DNA of 64,000 bases from Chitinophaga sp. (GCF_019236475.1 NZ_JAFAIX010000006.1:1-64000); one strand, 5' to 3'. Numbered from the stretch's first letter, positions 29,301 to 38,076 are shown. The notes: a model not told the origin generated them from the sequence alone. Numbers and translations: made by a program.

Positions 29301-29890
29301 GTGATAGTGATATTTTCCCGGCCATTCACCGCTACTTCCTGTTGGTCGAAACCAACAAAAGTGAGCTGTAGGATAGCATTTTCAGGGACCTTTAGATCGA
29401 AGTTACCTTTCTCGTTGGTAACTGTACCGATGGTCGTATTTTTCAATCGCACGGTTACGCCAGGCAGGGCTTCGCCCGCTGTACTAACTACATGTCCTTT
29501 CACCAGTACATCTTTACTGACTGTATTTGCTGGCGCGATAACAATCAATTTATCAGACATTTTTCTGAAATGAAGGGATGTATTATCCAACATTTTATTC
29601 AGTACTTCATCGATACTCCAGTCTTTGGCATCCAATGATACTTTGAGATTTGCTGGCAGGTTATCGTCGTTGTAAACAAAACGGTAATGACTGTTTTTCT
29701 CCAACAGGGCGAGTGCCTTCTCTAAGTGTACTTGTGTAAGTTTCACTGTAATGGTAGATTGCGAATGCACGGCAGCACTTACATGTAAAAAGGCGACGGT
29801 GATTAGCAGCATGGAAAGCTTCATAAAAATTAACAGTTTATATAGCTTCCGACCTGGCGGAAGCCAATTGCCCACTGTACTTTTTTTCAT
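26360..29890 (-). CDS. SusC/RagA TonB-dependent receptor with STN domain (import locus 1)
   Basis: This 1176-residue outer-membrane channel has, in order: a signal region (to about residue 44, FLHVSAAVHSQ); an STN signalling domain (about 47-112) that contacts the FecR anti-sigma factor; a carboxypeptidase-regulatory-like domain (about 128-210, GHVVSTAGEALPGVTVRLKN); a TonB-box-like segment (EEVIVVGYGTQKK); a plug domain with ISVLRDAASAAIYGARASFG; and a 22-strand type beta barrel ending in KYAAGLNLDL. The STN domain explains the sigma/FecR pair just upstream: ligand binding here should release the sigma factor and switch on the locus. Confidence 0.94.
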   Translation of the reverse strand: MKKSTVGNWLPPGRKLYKLLIFMKLSMLLITVAFLHVSAAVHSQSTITVKLTQVHLEKALALLEKNSHYRFVYNDDNLPANLKVSLDAKDWSIDEVLNKMLDNTSLHFRKMSDKLIVIAPANTVSKDVLVKGHVVSTAGEALPGVTVRLKNTTIGTVTNEKGNFDLKVPENAILQLTFVGFDQQEVAVNGRENITITMEPSKNSMEEVIVVGYGTQKKINVTGAIDQIAGKQLAERPIANVMQGLQGLSPGLNISYAGGKPGQVPNINIRGVATIAGQNGMVAPLIIIDGIAAATDDMMRLNPADIASISVLRDAASAAIYGARASFGVILITTKQGNAGGKQTVSYSNYFAKSRRTVMPEPVTDPYIYSRVLETSTDNTPWDYVNFSDEYYKWAKQRSENPSLPDTRVDPNDPTKWAYMGSNNWNNYFFSKTNPSQYHSISLSGSAETAKKTPITYLLSADYTKENGLNKLAKDEWNRTGMRAKINLKPISWLQLDNNLSIYQTKADGPTYNITDVYYLQPTQVAVNPDGTWANTGAGRLAAQLVNGGRNVNTRFGFQDVIKGIASFLNNDLQITGDASFQRELWKTHIDQNSYKIGYGPNDVRQEGSSAVTESNVFVRHDVFDLYANYHKTIAKNHSFTLLAGYNQESQEWEYVDASKKNIISPALPYIKLTSGDASASGSYSSFAIRSLFGRINYTFKDRYILEANGRYDGSSRFPSSNRVGLFPSVSAAWIASEEAFIKRIPVISVLKFRGSYGSLGNQNVSYFGYLQQLPTKNSGYLIDGNYNQTIIGGAPLLKVDPSTYTWEKVTTTNVGTDIGFMENRLQASFDYFIRNTTGMLAPGQELPAVLGTGAPMKNAADLSTRGWELSAAYRNDFKVGGKPFNFGLKVTLSDDKTVITHYKNDQHLFSGNYWDGQTFGEIWGLTNDGYFKDKNDTKTLDESAIVPWGALEIKEGWPKYKDLDGNGKIELGTSAKDPKDLKVIGNTSPHYRYGINLDMNWNGIDLSVFMQGIGKMDYYPHHYLFWGPLQQPYANVYPWNLDFYRATADNEATRAKHSESYIKAGLADANTHSYYPVLQAWLADNNNHKGLDIPQTKYLLSAAYMRIKNITIGYTVPASLTKRYHINRLRFFVSGENIFEFSAIKKYLDPESIIDGYGWAYPYQRKYAAGLNLDL

Positions 29891-30079
29891 ACATTTGTTT
29901 TGTTGGTTAATAAATTGTTGATGGAAATTTTAGTCAATACAATGCCGTTAACCGATATTATGCGGGGAATGGTGCGAACATTTCCCGTTTTTTTTCGGCT
30001 ATTAGCTAAATCGTTTTACTTCTCTATTTTTTGAAATTACTGTCTGTTCTGGCTATCGTTTTTATATTGAATAGAAATA

Positions 30080-31132
30080 TTATTTGATCCAAATTTTTCC
30101 GGTACTGTCTTTCTCCCAGCTAAATGACTGCGTGTATTCCAGGGCGTTGAGTACCTGCTCTAGATTTTCCGCTTCAAATACGCCTGTGAAGAATAAATTC
30201 CGTTTACTGTTGTTGCGAAAATCTATTTCCACGCCATACCATTGTTCCAGCATCGCGGTTACTTTTTCCAACTGGAGGTGTTTGAAGGCCAGTTTATTCT
30301 GAACCCAGGCTGTTTCCGTGATAATGCTATCCTGTACTAGCACCAGTTTAGCTTTTTGTGGTAATGGAACAGGTGTGTTATGGATTTCTGCTGGCGTGGT
30401 ATGAATAGGAATAGTTAGTTTCTCGTTGGGCCTGAGGGCGACTACTTGTTTGGTATTATTGTCTAACACTACCTCCACGGCTCCTTGCACCAGTGTGGTT
30501 ACAGCACTGTCTTCCATTGGGTAGGCTCTTACGTTAAAGGAAGTGCCTAATACGCGTACATGAAATGTTTTGGTGTGTACTCGGAATGGTCTTTCTGCAT
30601 CGCTGGCTACCACGAAGAAGGCTTCTCCTTCGAGGTTTACTTCTCTTGGCTTATGTGGTTCAAACTGTTCTGGATAGTCGAGTTTGCTTCCAGCGTTTAG
30701 CCATACCCGTGAACCATCGGGTAATAGAATTTGCGAGCGTGTGCGTTTGGAAGTAACTAATTGTGCTAAGGCCGCTGTGGCTTTTATTCGCTTGGGCTGA
30801 AAAAAGTAGAAGCCGACAGATATTAGCATCAGTAAGCTGGCGGCTATTCCCAGGTAAAGCTTCCATACTTTTCGTGGTACTTCTTCTTCAGGTGTAATTA
30901 TTGTTTCAGCCATGGCCTCTTGCAGGCGTGACTGATGTTTTTCCAGTAGTTGTTGAACTTGTGTGGATGTATATTGATTGCTTACTGGCGACCAATTTTG
31001 AGAGAACACTTCCCGTATGTAACCGGCATCAGGATATCGTTGCAGCAATTGCTGCAAGTCACTAGCTTCTTTTTCTGAAAGTTGGCCGGCCATTTCGCGA
31101 GCCAGCAACGCATAGAGTTTTTCCTGATCCAT
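30080..31132 (-). CDS. FecR family anti-sigma factor (import locus 1)
   Basis: This 350-residue inner-membrane regulator has an N-terminal cytoplasmic domain that binds the sigma factor (MDQEKLYALLAREMAGQLSE, residues 1-20), one membrane helix (about 119-138, LYLGIAASLLMLISVGFYFF), a periplasmic FecR domain (SRVWLNAGSKLDYPEQF, then FHVRVLGTSFNVRAY) and a DUF4974-type C-terminal domain that meets the receptor's STN domain (LEKVTAMLEQWYGVEIDF). The ATG at 31132 was chosen over one 25 codons upstream because the family begins in this way. Confidence 0.9.
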   Translation of the reverse strand: MDQEKLYALLAREMAGQLSEKEASDLQQLLQRYPDAGYIREVFSQNWSPVSNQYTSTQVQQLLEKHQSRLQEAMAETIITPEEEVPRKVWKLYLGIAASLLMLISVGFYFFQPKRIKATAALAQLVTSKRTRSQILLPDGSRVWLNAGSKLDYPEQFEPHKPREVNLEGEAFFVVASDAERPFRVHTKTFHVRVLGTSFNVRAYPMEDSAVTTLVQGAVEVVLDNNTKQVVALRPNEKLTIPIHTTPAEIHNTPVPLPQKAKLVLVQDSIITETAWVQNKLAFKHLQLEKVTAMLEQWYGVEIDFRNNSKRNLFFTGVFEAENLEQVLNALEYTQSFSWEKDSTGKIWIK

Positions 31133-31246
31133 ATTTACAGATAAGAGACAATATAACTCCCTTGTTGTGATACGCCGTAATTTGTCTCTCCGTGATAAGA
31201 AGGACAAATAAACAGGTAGAAACTCCCTAAGAGAAATGAAAAAAAG

Positions 31247-31840
31247 TTAAGAATCAATCCGGAGGAAGGTTTGCACGATTTCATCCGATAGGTCGAATCG
31301 AATAGCTTGGGATATTTTTTTTACTGCGATGGTTAGTTGTGCATCAACGGTTTTAGGAGATATACCTAGTAGGGTGGCTACTTCTCGGTAACTGAGGCCA
31401 TCATGTTTAATTAAGCGGAAAATCAGTTGGCAGCGGGCCGGCAAGCTGCGGATAGCCCCTTCTATTTTTTGAGAGACTTCGGCAGATACCATTCCATTTT
31501 CTGCATCTGGTGCAATAGATAGGATATCTAGATTTATATGCTCAATTGACCGATGTTGATGTTTTTTTTGCTGTTGTAGCGTATTAAGAGAAAGATTTTT
31601 TGCGCTGACATACAGATATACCAGCGGATTTTCTACGTGTGATAGGTTATTCCGTTTTTGCCACAACGTGATAAAGACATCCGACACAATTTCTTCTGCC
31701 AGATGAAAAGAGGATACAATGGATGCAGAAAAATGAATCAATCGGGTACACAACGCTATGTATAATTCGTTGTACGCTTGCATATCATTATTATAGCAGA
31801 CCCTATGAAACAGTGATTGTATCTGCTTATCATTTACCAT
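31247..31840 (-). CDS. ECF-type RNA polymerase sigma factor (import locus 1)
   Basis: This 197-residue extracytoplasmic-function sigma factor has region 2 at about residues 15-90 (the block HLAEEIVSDVFITLWQKR is the -10 recognition part) and region 4 at about 125-185 (LPARCQLIFRLIKHDGLSYR, then EVATLLGISPKTVDAQLTIA). It is followed by FecR, SusC and SusD genes on the same strand, the standard Bacteroidota surface-signalling cassette, so its main target should be the locus itself. A TACTTTTG box ends 4 bases before its start codon. Confidence 0.93.
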   Translation of the reverse strand: MVNDKQIQSLFHRVCYNNDMQAYNELYIALCTRLIHFSASIVSSFHLAEEIVSDVFITLWQKRNNLSHVENPLVYLYVSAKNLSLNTLQQQKKHQHRSIEHINLDILSIAPDAENGMVSAEVSQKIEGAIRSLPARCQLIFRLIKHDGLSYREVATLLGISPKTVDAQLTIAVKKISQAIRFDLSDEIVQTFLRIDS

Positions 31841-31844
31841 TGCA

Positions 31845-31852
31845 CAAAAGTA
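31845..31852 (-). promoter_or_regulatory. -7 box directly before the ECF sigma gene
   Basis: On the minus strand TACTTTTG ends 4 bases before the ATG at 31840, implying a leaderless or nearly leaderless message. No TTG is visible at the usual -33 distance, so the promoter call is tentative. The spacing is the same as at the DUF4254 gene (21686). Confidence 0.4.
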
Positions 31853-32075
31853 TATTAAAGGGAATAAGTCTTTTATTAAGTGTTTGTTACGATTTTGGTT
31901 CTACGTGGAATACTATCAACTAATTTATTGTAAGGCAAGATATACAATTTTTTGAATCAGGTGTATAGTAAGGTTTGGATTTTGTCTCGTAAAATTGTCT
32001 GCCATATATAGTAAAAAGCTGAACTTATATTGTTGTTCAATTTTGATGCAACTTCGTCCGTAAATGAACAGCGAT

Positions 32076-32083
32076 TAACTTTG
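32076..32083 (+). promoter_or_regulatory. Possible -7 box of the ABC permease gene
   Basis: TAACTTTG matches the -7 consensus and lies 64 bases before the start codon at 32148; a -33 TTG is not evident. Apart from this, the 307-base gap between the sigma factor and the permease gene (31841-32147) shows only A+T-rich sequence and no supported ORF. Confidence 0.4.
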
Positions 32084-32147
32084 TTCTTGTTGATAATCAA
32101 TTTATTAACTACTGGCATTCTATTCGGGATGTCTCTCAAAAAAAATT

Positions 32148-34517
32148 ATGATTCGCAATTATCTGAAGGCGGCATGGAGGAATTGCAAAAATAACCCGGG
32201 ATATACGTTACTAAACGTAGCAGGACTTGCTATAGGCATGACGGTTTCATTGTTGATTGGATTGTGGGCTTGGCATCAATATACGTATGATCAGTTTTTG
32301 CCGGGATATGAGAATATCTACCAGGTGAAAACGAATTATGTGGATAACGATGGGGGAAAACATGCTATGAATGCAACCTCTCGGCCACTCGCAGCAGCGA
32401 TGAAAACAGCTATCCCTGGAGTGGAGAAGGCGGTATTGACAGACTGGTTTTCTGACAGGGGTATTGCGGTAGGAGATAAGAAATTCATTTTACAGGGCGG
32501 TGCTGTAGGGCCGGAGTTCCTGGATATATTTCATTATAAAGTAATCAGTGGGGATGTGAGTATGTTGCAAGTTCCCAATAGTATTGTGCTCACCCAATCT
32601 ACCGCAAAATCACTTTTTGGAAATGAAGATCCTATCAATAAAATTGTACGACTCGAAAATCAGCAAGACCTGCGTGTAACGGGTGTATTGGCGGATGTTC
32701 CAGATAATGCAACTATAAAATTTGATTACCTCTTTCCATTTAGAAATTTGGAATTAGCCTATAAATGGATACAAGATGTACGGGACGATTGGCAGAATAA
32801 TTCATTTCAATGTTTTGTAAAACTGGCTCCTGGCGTTCATCCGGAAGGAGTGGCGAAAAAAGCTAGTGACCTGATTTATTCCAACGTTCCTGATACGCGT
32901 CTGAGTGCCATGATGCATCCACTAGTGCAATGGCATCTCTATGATAAAATCGAAAATGGAAAAGTGTTAGGAGGATTTATTGCCTATGTACGGATGTTTA
33001 CGATTATAGGGTTATTGATCCTGCTAATTGCCTGTATCAATTTTGTGAATCTTTCTACCGCCATGGCAGATAAGCGAGCCCGTGAAGTTGGTGTTAGGAA
33101 GGCGATTGGCTCTTCGCGCAGTAGTTTGATTATTCAATTCATGATGCAGTCGTTACTATTGACTACCATTGCCGCAGTATTGAGTGTAGGATTGTTGTTT
33201 GCTATCATGCCGTATTTCAATGCGCTGGTGGGCGCCGCTATTCGGATACCTTTCCAGCAACCGTTTGCCTGGATGGTATTGCTCTTGTTTATCATAACAG
33301 TGACCTTATTGGCTGGGAGTAGACCTGCCTTCTTGTTATCCGGCTTCCGTCCGGTAGTGGTGTTGAAGGGGCTGAAACAACCAGGGAAATCCGGTGGTGT
33401 GATGCGGGCAATGATCATCGTGCAATTTGCTGCTTCTGTAGCCTTGATAATTGCCACCATTGTTATTTATCAACAGATACAATATGGCAGATCAAGACCA
33501 ACTGGATATGATGCAACAGGATTGGTATCTACCGATATAACGGTGGATCTGGATCGTAACTTTCCCGCATTAAAGAATGACCTGCTAGCATCTGGCGCGG
33601 TAACATCTGTAACGGCTGCGAGTAGCTCCGTAACAGAAGTAAATTCACATGGCGTTATAAATCAGTGGGAAGGTAAGACGGGACAGCCGTCTTCCTTTAT
33701 CAATACTATTACAATGTCTGTACAGGATGGATATTTTCATACCGTTGGGATGCAAATTAAGGAGGGGCGTGATTTCTATCAAACGATAGCCGCTGATTCC
33801 GGGCTGGTTATTGTGAATGAGGCCGCGGTTAAAAGGATGAACCTCCAACATCCAGTAGGGCAAACGATTGTAATGAATGGGAAATTCCGTGTTACGATAG
33901 TAGGCGTAGCGAAGGATGTGTTGATGAAATCACCATTCACGCCAGCGGAGCCCACTATATTCAGTCACGATAACAATATGGGCGCTGTTATTTACCGACT
34001 GAACAGCGAAATGCCAACGCAGGTATCATTGGCCAAAATTGCGCCTATTTTCTCCCGATATAATCCTGCTTATCCCTATGATTATGCATTTGCGGATGTG
34101 GCTTATGAAAAGAAATTTAAAATGGAAGTGCTGACAGGCAATCTGGCAGGGATTTTTGCGATCTTGGCCATATTGGTGTCCTGTTTTGGGTTGTTGGGGC
34201 TTGCTGCTTATTCTGCTGCTAGGAGAACCAGGGAGATTGCCATTCGCAAGGTCATGGGGGCTTCCACTATGCATCTGTGGATGTTACTTAGCAGACAGTT
34301 TCTCTTGTTGGTAATGGTGGGTAGTGCCATTGCCGTGCCGTTGGCCTGGTTGATATTACAATCTTGGTTGGAACGGTATGATTATCGTATTCAAATTTCG
34401 CCGGTTGTTTTCGTATATGCCTTTTTGTTAGCTATGTTGGTCACGCTTTGTACGATCAGTTATCAGGCAATAAAAACAGCCATTATAAATCCAGCTCACA
34501 GTCTCAAGTCCGAATAG
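32148..34517 (+). CDS. FtsX/MacB-type ABC transporter permease
   Basis: This 789-residue inner-membrane protein has no ATPase domain. It shows a duplicated FtsX layout: N-terminal membrane helix (about residues 21-42, LLNVAGLAIGMTVSLLIGLW), MacB-like periplasmic domain, three helices around 285-400 (with NFVNLSTAMADKRAREVGVR preceding KAIGSSRSSL), a short link helix near 425, a second periplasmic domain, and three helices at about 675-780 (with RRTREIAIRKVMGAS). Such proteins are common in Bacteroidota and work with a separate ATPase in exporting lipids, peptides or drugs, or in transmitting force. No ATPase gene is near, so the partner is unknown. Confidence 0.9.
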   Translation: MIRNYLKAAWRNCKNNPGYTLLNVAGLAIGMTVSLLIGLWAWHQYTYDQFLPGYENIYQVKTNYVDNDGGKHAMNATSRPLAAAMKTAIPGVEKAVLTDWFSDRGIAVGDKKFILQGGAVGPEFLDIFHYKVISGDVSMLQVPNSIVLTQSTAKSLFGNEDPINKIVRLENQQDLRVTGVLADVPDNATIKFDYLFPFRNLELAYKWIQDVRDDWQNNSFQCFVKLAPGVHPEGVAKKASDLIYSNVPDTRLSAMMHPLVQWHLYDKIENGKVLGGFIAYVRMFTIIGLLILLIACINFVNLSTAMADKRAREVGVRKAIGSSRSSLIIQFMMQSLLLTTIAAVLSVGLLFAIMPYFNALVGAAIRIPFQQPFAWMVLLLFIITVTLLAGSRPAFLLSGFRPVVVLKGLKQPGKSGGVMRAMIIVQFAASVALIIATIVIYQQIQYGRSRPTGYDATGLVSTDITVDLDRNFPALKNDLLASGAVTSVTAASSSVTEVNSHGVINQWEGKTGQPSSFINTITMSVQDGYFHTVGMQIKEGRDFYQTIAADSGLVIVNEAAVKRMNLQHPVGQTIVMNGKFRVTIVGVAKDVLMKSPFTPAEPTIFSHDNNMGAVIYRLNSEMPTQVSLAKIAPIFSRYNPAYPYDYAFADVAYEKKFKMEVLTGNLAGIFAILAILVSCFGLLGLAAYSAARRTREIAIRKVMGASTMHLWMLLSRQFLLLVMVGSAIAVPLAWLILQSWLERYDYRIQISPVVFVYAFLLAMLVTLCTISYQAIKTAIINPAHSLKSE

Positions 34518-34531
34518 TTGATTCAAAAAGA

Positions 34532-34555
34532 AAGGCCGGAATTTATTCCGGCCTT
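34532..34555. terminator. Terminator between convergent permease and pepD genes
   Basis: aaggccggaat (34532-34542) pairs with attccggcctt (34545-34555). On the plus strand CATTATTATG follows; on the minus strand TCTTTTTG follows, so it looks stronger for the dipeptidase gene. Confidence 0.75.
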
Positions 34556-34560
34556 CATTA

Positions 34561-36018
34561 TTATGCTTTAGTAGGTATTTCTTGTAATGTACGTGTCAGC
34601 AACTTGTAGAAACGTTCTACAGAAGAGATTTGTACTCTTTCATCTGGAGAGTGTGCATCCAGGATGGTAGGACCAAAAGAGATCATATCCATACCAGGCA
34701 GATGAGATCCGAGGATACCACATTCCAGTCCAGCGTGAACGGCGCCTACTTCTGGTTCTTGGTTGTATTGTTCCTTAAAGAGTTTTGTCATTACCTGGAG
34801 GATAACGGAATCCTTATTCGGTTTCCAACCAGGGTAACCACCTTCCTGATTCACTTCACAGCCGATATTTTCCAGGCCTGCTCTTACAGCGAAGGCGACA
34901 TCTTCCTTCGTACTGTCTACGCTACTACGCTGGAGAGATTGGGTGGTAAACACGCCATCTTTCGCGATTACGCGGGCCAGGTTGGTAGAGGTTTCCACCA
35001 GTCCAGGTATTTCTGGGCTCATGCGGAAAACGCCATTTGGCAGGGCATACAGAGCTCTGGTGAGTTTTCCGAAATAGGCTGGGTCCATCATGACGCCAGG
35101 ATGGGTAGTGGTGGTAAAATCCAATGCCAGCTTAGGTTCTACATGTTTATATTCCTCTTTAATTGCGATTTCGTAATCGCGTACGAATTGCAGAAAATCG
35201 GCTTCTTCTGATTTAGAGATCAGGACTTGTGCAGTAGATTCGCGTGGAATTGCATTGCGGAGGCTACCACCATCCAGTGTTACCAGTTGGATATCAAATA
35301 CCTGCTGTGCTTTGTACAGCAGTCGGTTCATTAATTTATTGGCATTACCGCGACCTTTGTGGATATCCATACCAGAGTGACCACCTTGTAAGCCTTTTAC
35401 TTTCAGGATATAGGAAATGAATCCATCACCGGCAGGTACTTCCTTGTAAGTGGCGTGGGTATTGGTATCCAGGCCACCGGCACAGCCGATCGTGAAAGCA
35501 TGTTCTTCTTCTGTATCCAGGTTGAGGAGGATAGTACCGCTGATATTGGCGGGGTCCAGGCTGATAGCACCTGTCATACCGGTTTCTTCATCGATGGTGA
35601 AGAGCGCTTCGAGGGCAGGATGTACGAGGGTTTTATCTTCCAGGATAGCCATGATAGCTGCTACGCCGATACCGTTATCCGCGCCGAGGGTAGTACCTTT
35701 GGCTCTTACCCAGTCACCATCAATGAACATATTGATACCTTGTGTATCGAAGTCGAAATCAGTATCATTATTTTTCTGGTGCACCATGTCGAGGTGCGAC
35801 TGCAGCACTACTGTTGGTCTGTTTTCCATGCCAGGGCTGGCAGGTTTTTTAATGATGACATTTCCGGTAGCGTCTTTGATTACCGGAAGGCCCAGTTTTT
35901 CGCCGAATTTCATGACGAAAGCAATTGCTGCGGCTTCATTTTTGGAAGCTCTGGGAATTGCGTTCAGATGGGCGAAGTTTGTCCACAGGGTTTGTGGCTG
36001 AAGTGCGTTCCATTCCAT
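34561..36018 (-). CDS. pepD: Aminoacyl-histidine dipeptidase (peptidase M20, PepD-like)
   Basis: This 485-residue cytosolic zinc peptidase cleaves dipeptides such as carnosine-type Xaa-His. The N-terminus WNALQPQTLWTNFAHLNAIP is typical. Metal and catalytic residues are in VVLQSHLDMVHQK, LGADNGIGVAA and IDEETGMTGA, and the dimerisation (lid) domain is inserted in the middle (GLQGGHSGMDIHKGRGNANK). The C-terminal GAVHAGLECGIL block is present. The ATG at 36018 matches the usual protein start; ATG at 36039 would add seven residues. It is a single gene, convergent with the permease. Confidence 0.9.
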   Translation of the reverse strand: MEWNALQPQTLWTNFAHLNAIPRASKNEAAAIAFVMKFGEKLGLPVIKDATGNVIIKKPASPGMENRPTVVLQSHLDMVHQKNNDTDFDFDTQGINMFIDGDWVRAKGTTLGADNGIGVAAIMAILEDKTLVHPALEALFTIDEETGMTGAISLDPANISGTILLNLDTEEEHAFTIGCAGGLDTNTHATYKEVPAGDGFISYILKVKGLQGGHSGMDIHKGRGNANKLMNRLLYKAQQVFDIQLVTLDGGSLRNAIPRESTAQVLISKSEEADFLQFVRDYEIAIKEEYKHVEPKLALDFTTTTHPGVMMDPAYFGKLTRALYALPNGVFRMSPEIPGLVETSTNLARVIAKDGVFTTQSLQRSSVDSTKEDVAFAVRAGLENIGCEVNQEGGYPGWKPNKDSVILQVMTKLFKEQYNQEPEVGAVHAGLECGILGSHLPGMDMISFGPTILDAHSPDERVQISSVERFYKLLTRTLQEIPTKA

Positions 36019-36185
36019 TGTTGTAACGATTTTATACATATTTCCGTAGGGAAAATAGTCTGCCCAATTTAGTAAATAAAGAAACGGGTGGTGTATATAT
36101 TTTTTAGGCGGGCCTAAGATGTGGCTGGTGGAGCTTTTTGATTTTAATTTATATATTTGAAGCAATCCGTCTAGTTAATAATATT

Positions 36186-36761
36186 TTGAATAAGCAGCAC
36201 CGATCAGACAACTATTCTTGGGAAGCGCTTCAGCGCGACCCTGCCGCTTTTGAACAATTCTTTAAAAGTACGGTAGCAGCTTTGTGTGCCTATTCCTTTC
36301 GTATAGTAAAAGACAAGCAGGCAGCGGAGGATATTGTGCAGGAATTCTTTTCCAAGTTGTGGCAGCAACGTATCGAGCTGCAGATTCAAATTTCTCCTCA
36401 GCGTTATGCTTTCCGGGCGGTGCATAATGCCAGTCTGAATTATTTACGTGATAATAAGTTTATTTCCGAAGACCATTTGCCGGAAGAATTGCAGGCAGAC
36501 GAAGGTCCGTTGGAGCAGGAGATGCTTTTCCAGGATAGGGTGCGTCAGTTGGAGCAGGTGATAGCGGGTTTACCTCCTCAGTGTAGGATTATATTTGAAA
36601 AGGTTTGCTTGGAGCAAAAGAAGTACAAAGAGGTAGCGGAGGAATTGGGTATTTCTGTTTTTACGGTGCGAAATCAGGTAAGCAAGGCATACGATATTTT
36701 AAGAAATAATATTATTCTGGTGCTGGCATCCTTGATGGTATTGTGTTTGCTGGGGAGATGA
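36186..36761 (+). CDS. ECF-type RNA polymerase sigma factor (import locus 2)
   Basis: This sigma factor has about 191 residues from the chosen start. Region 2 includes YSFRIVKDKQAAEDIVQEFF and SKLWQQRIEL; region 4 is near LPPQCRIIFEKVCLEQKKYK followed by EVAEELGISVFTVRNQVSKA. A hydrophobic C-terminal tail (NNIILVLASLMVLCLLGR) is unusual for a soluble sigma factor but is seen in many Bacteroidota members. There is no ATG in front of region 2. The TTG at 36186 (TTG AAT AAG CAG) is the best start; another TTG lies at 36138. It leads a FecR-SusC-SusD cassette. Confidence 0.88.
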   Translation: MNKQHRSDNYSWEALQRDPAAFEQFFKSTVAALCAYSFRIVKDKQAAEDIVQEFFSKLWQQRIELQIQISPQRYAFRAVHNASLNYLRDNKFISEDHLPEELQADEGPLEQEMLFQDRVRQLEQVIAGLPPQCRIIFEKVCLEQKKYKEVAEELGISVFTVRNQVSKAYDILRNNIILVLASLMVLCLLGR

Positions 36762-36846
36762 AATTTTATTTAAAAATTTTTCCTTTAGCGCGTAGTACAT
36801 TTTCAACAAGCCCGTGTCTTACTTATACAGGTCCTTATAGTTATTG

Positions 36847-38076
36847 ATGGAACAGTCAGATATAGAGATATTATCCGGTTTACTGAGCGGAGCTTTGCAG
36901 CCGCAGGATGCTGTTGTGCAATCATGGTTGCAGGCGGATCCTGCGCGGAGTATGCTCTTAAAGGAGCCTGCGGAATTACGTCGGTTGTTGGAGGTGTTGC
37001 AGCAGCAACGTTTTTTTGACACGAATGTAATGTGGGAGCGGTTTACGGCAGCGAATCAGTGGAATGAGGCGTCTCAATCAGGGGCATCTCATAGTGCTGT
37101 GCAACGGCATGTTATTGGGGAAGATTCCCATACTATAGAAGAAGATTACATTGGAGGTAAAGTAGTGGTGATGCGTCGTCTCAGGATATTCTGGTGGTCT
37201 GCTGCAGCGGTAGTGGTCCTGGCTATGGGAATGTTTTGGCGCATGCGATCTACGGAAAATAGCCATGCAAAAGCAATGGCAATAGTGGTAGCGGCGCAGA
37301 AACCAGCGGGTAATTTTGCTGTGCTGAAAGCTGGTAATGAGGAAGTGGATTTGCATGGAGGAGACAGTAGTTTTATACTGGGTGGTAATCAAGTACAGGT
37401 GCAGCATGGCAACATGCAGGTAGCTACTTCCAAGCCAGTGGATTATACATTGACTACGCCACGTGGCGCTACCTACCAGGTGCAATTGCCCGATGGCTCC
37501 AAAGCGTGGCTGAATGCGATGTCCAGCATTACTTATCCTGCGGTATTTACAGGAGGGGAAAGAGTAGTGACGATTTCTGGAGAAGTATACCTGGAAGTGG
37601 CGGCAGTAGCATCGCAACCATTTATTGTGCGCACACATGCGCAGGAAATAAAAGTATTAGGAACAGCATTCTGTGTGCGTGATTATGAGGAAGAACAGCA
37701 GCAGCTTACAACACTGGTAAGTGGTAAGGTACAAGTAGTGGCTGTAGGGAGACAACAAGTACTGCAACCGGGAGAACAGGCGGTGTTGAAAGGGGCGCAA
37801 ATCCAGGTACAGCACGTAAATACAGAAGAATATACTTCCTGGAAGGATGGATGGATAAGATTTAGCAATAAACCATTAACCAATATTCTGCAAACTATTT
37901 CCAGGTGGTATAATGTAGATATAAATGCCGCACATCAACAAATAGAAGGACAATTTTTTACCTGTTATTTGGATAAGAATCAAAGTCTGGGCGAATTTTT
38001 ACAATCATTGAATAACAGCACCAACCAATTTTCATTTTCATTGCAAGGATCAACCATTACAGTAACAAAAAAATAG
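36847..38076 (+). CDS. FecR family anti-sigma factor (import locus 2)
   Basis: This 409-residue one-span regulator is longer than the locus 1 FecR (350). The N-terminal cytoplasmic part is about 115 residues, then a membrane helix (about 115-133, FWWSAAAVVVLAMGMFW), a periplasmic FecR domain (YQVQLPDGSKAWLNAMSSIT, then AQEIKVLGTAFCVRDYE) and a C-terminal DUF4974-like domain (LTNILQTISRWYNVDINAAH). The ATG at 36847 is preferred to the TTG one codon earlier. It should hold the sigma factor encoded 85 bases upstream until the STN domain of the next gene product signals ligand. Confidence 0.9.
   Translation: MEQSDIEILSGLLSGALQPQDAVVQSWLQADPARSMLLKEPAELRRLLEVLQQQRFFDTNVMWERFTAANQWNEASQSGASHSAVQRHVIGEDSHTIEEDYIGGKVVVMRRLRIFWWSAAAVVVLAMGMFWRMRSTENSHAKAMAIVVAAQKPAGNFAVLKAGNEEVDLHGGDSSFILGGNQVQVQHGNMQVATSKPVDYTLTTPRGATYQVQLPDGSKAWLNAMSSITYPAVFTGGERVVTISGEVYLEVAAVASQPFIVRTHAQEIKVLGTAFCVRDYEEEQQQLTTLVSGKVQVVAVGRQQVLQPGEQAVLKGAQIQVQHVNTEEYTSWKDGWIRFSNKPLTNILQTISRWYNVDINAAHQQIEGQFFTCYLDKNQSLGEFLQSLNNSTNQFSFSLQGSTITVTKK

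Noticed and set aside
35455..36072. Open frame of 205 codons opposite the pepD gene
   Set aside because: It mirrors conserved PepD sequence and has no recognisable domain.
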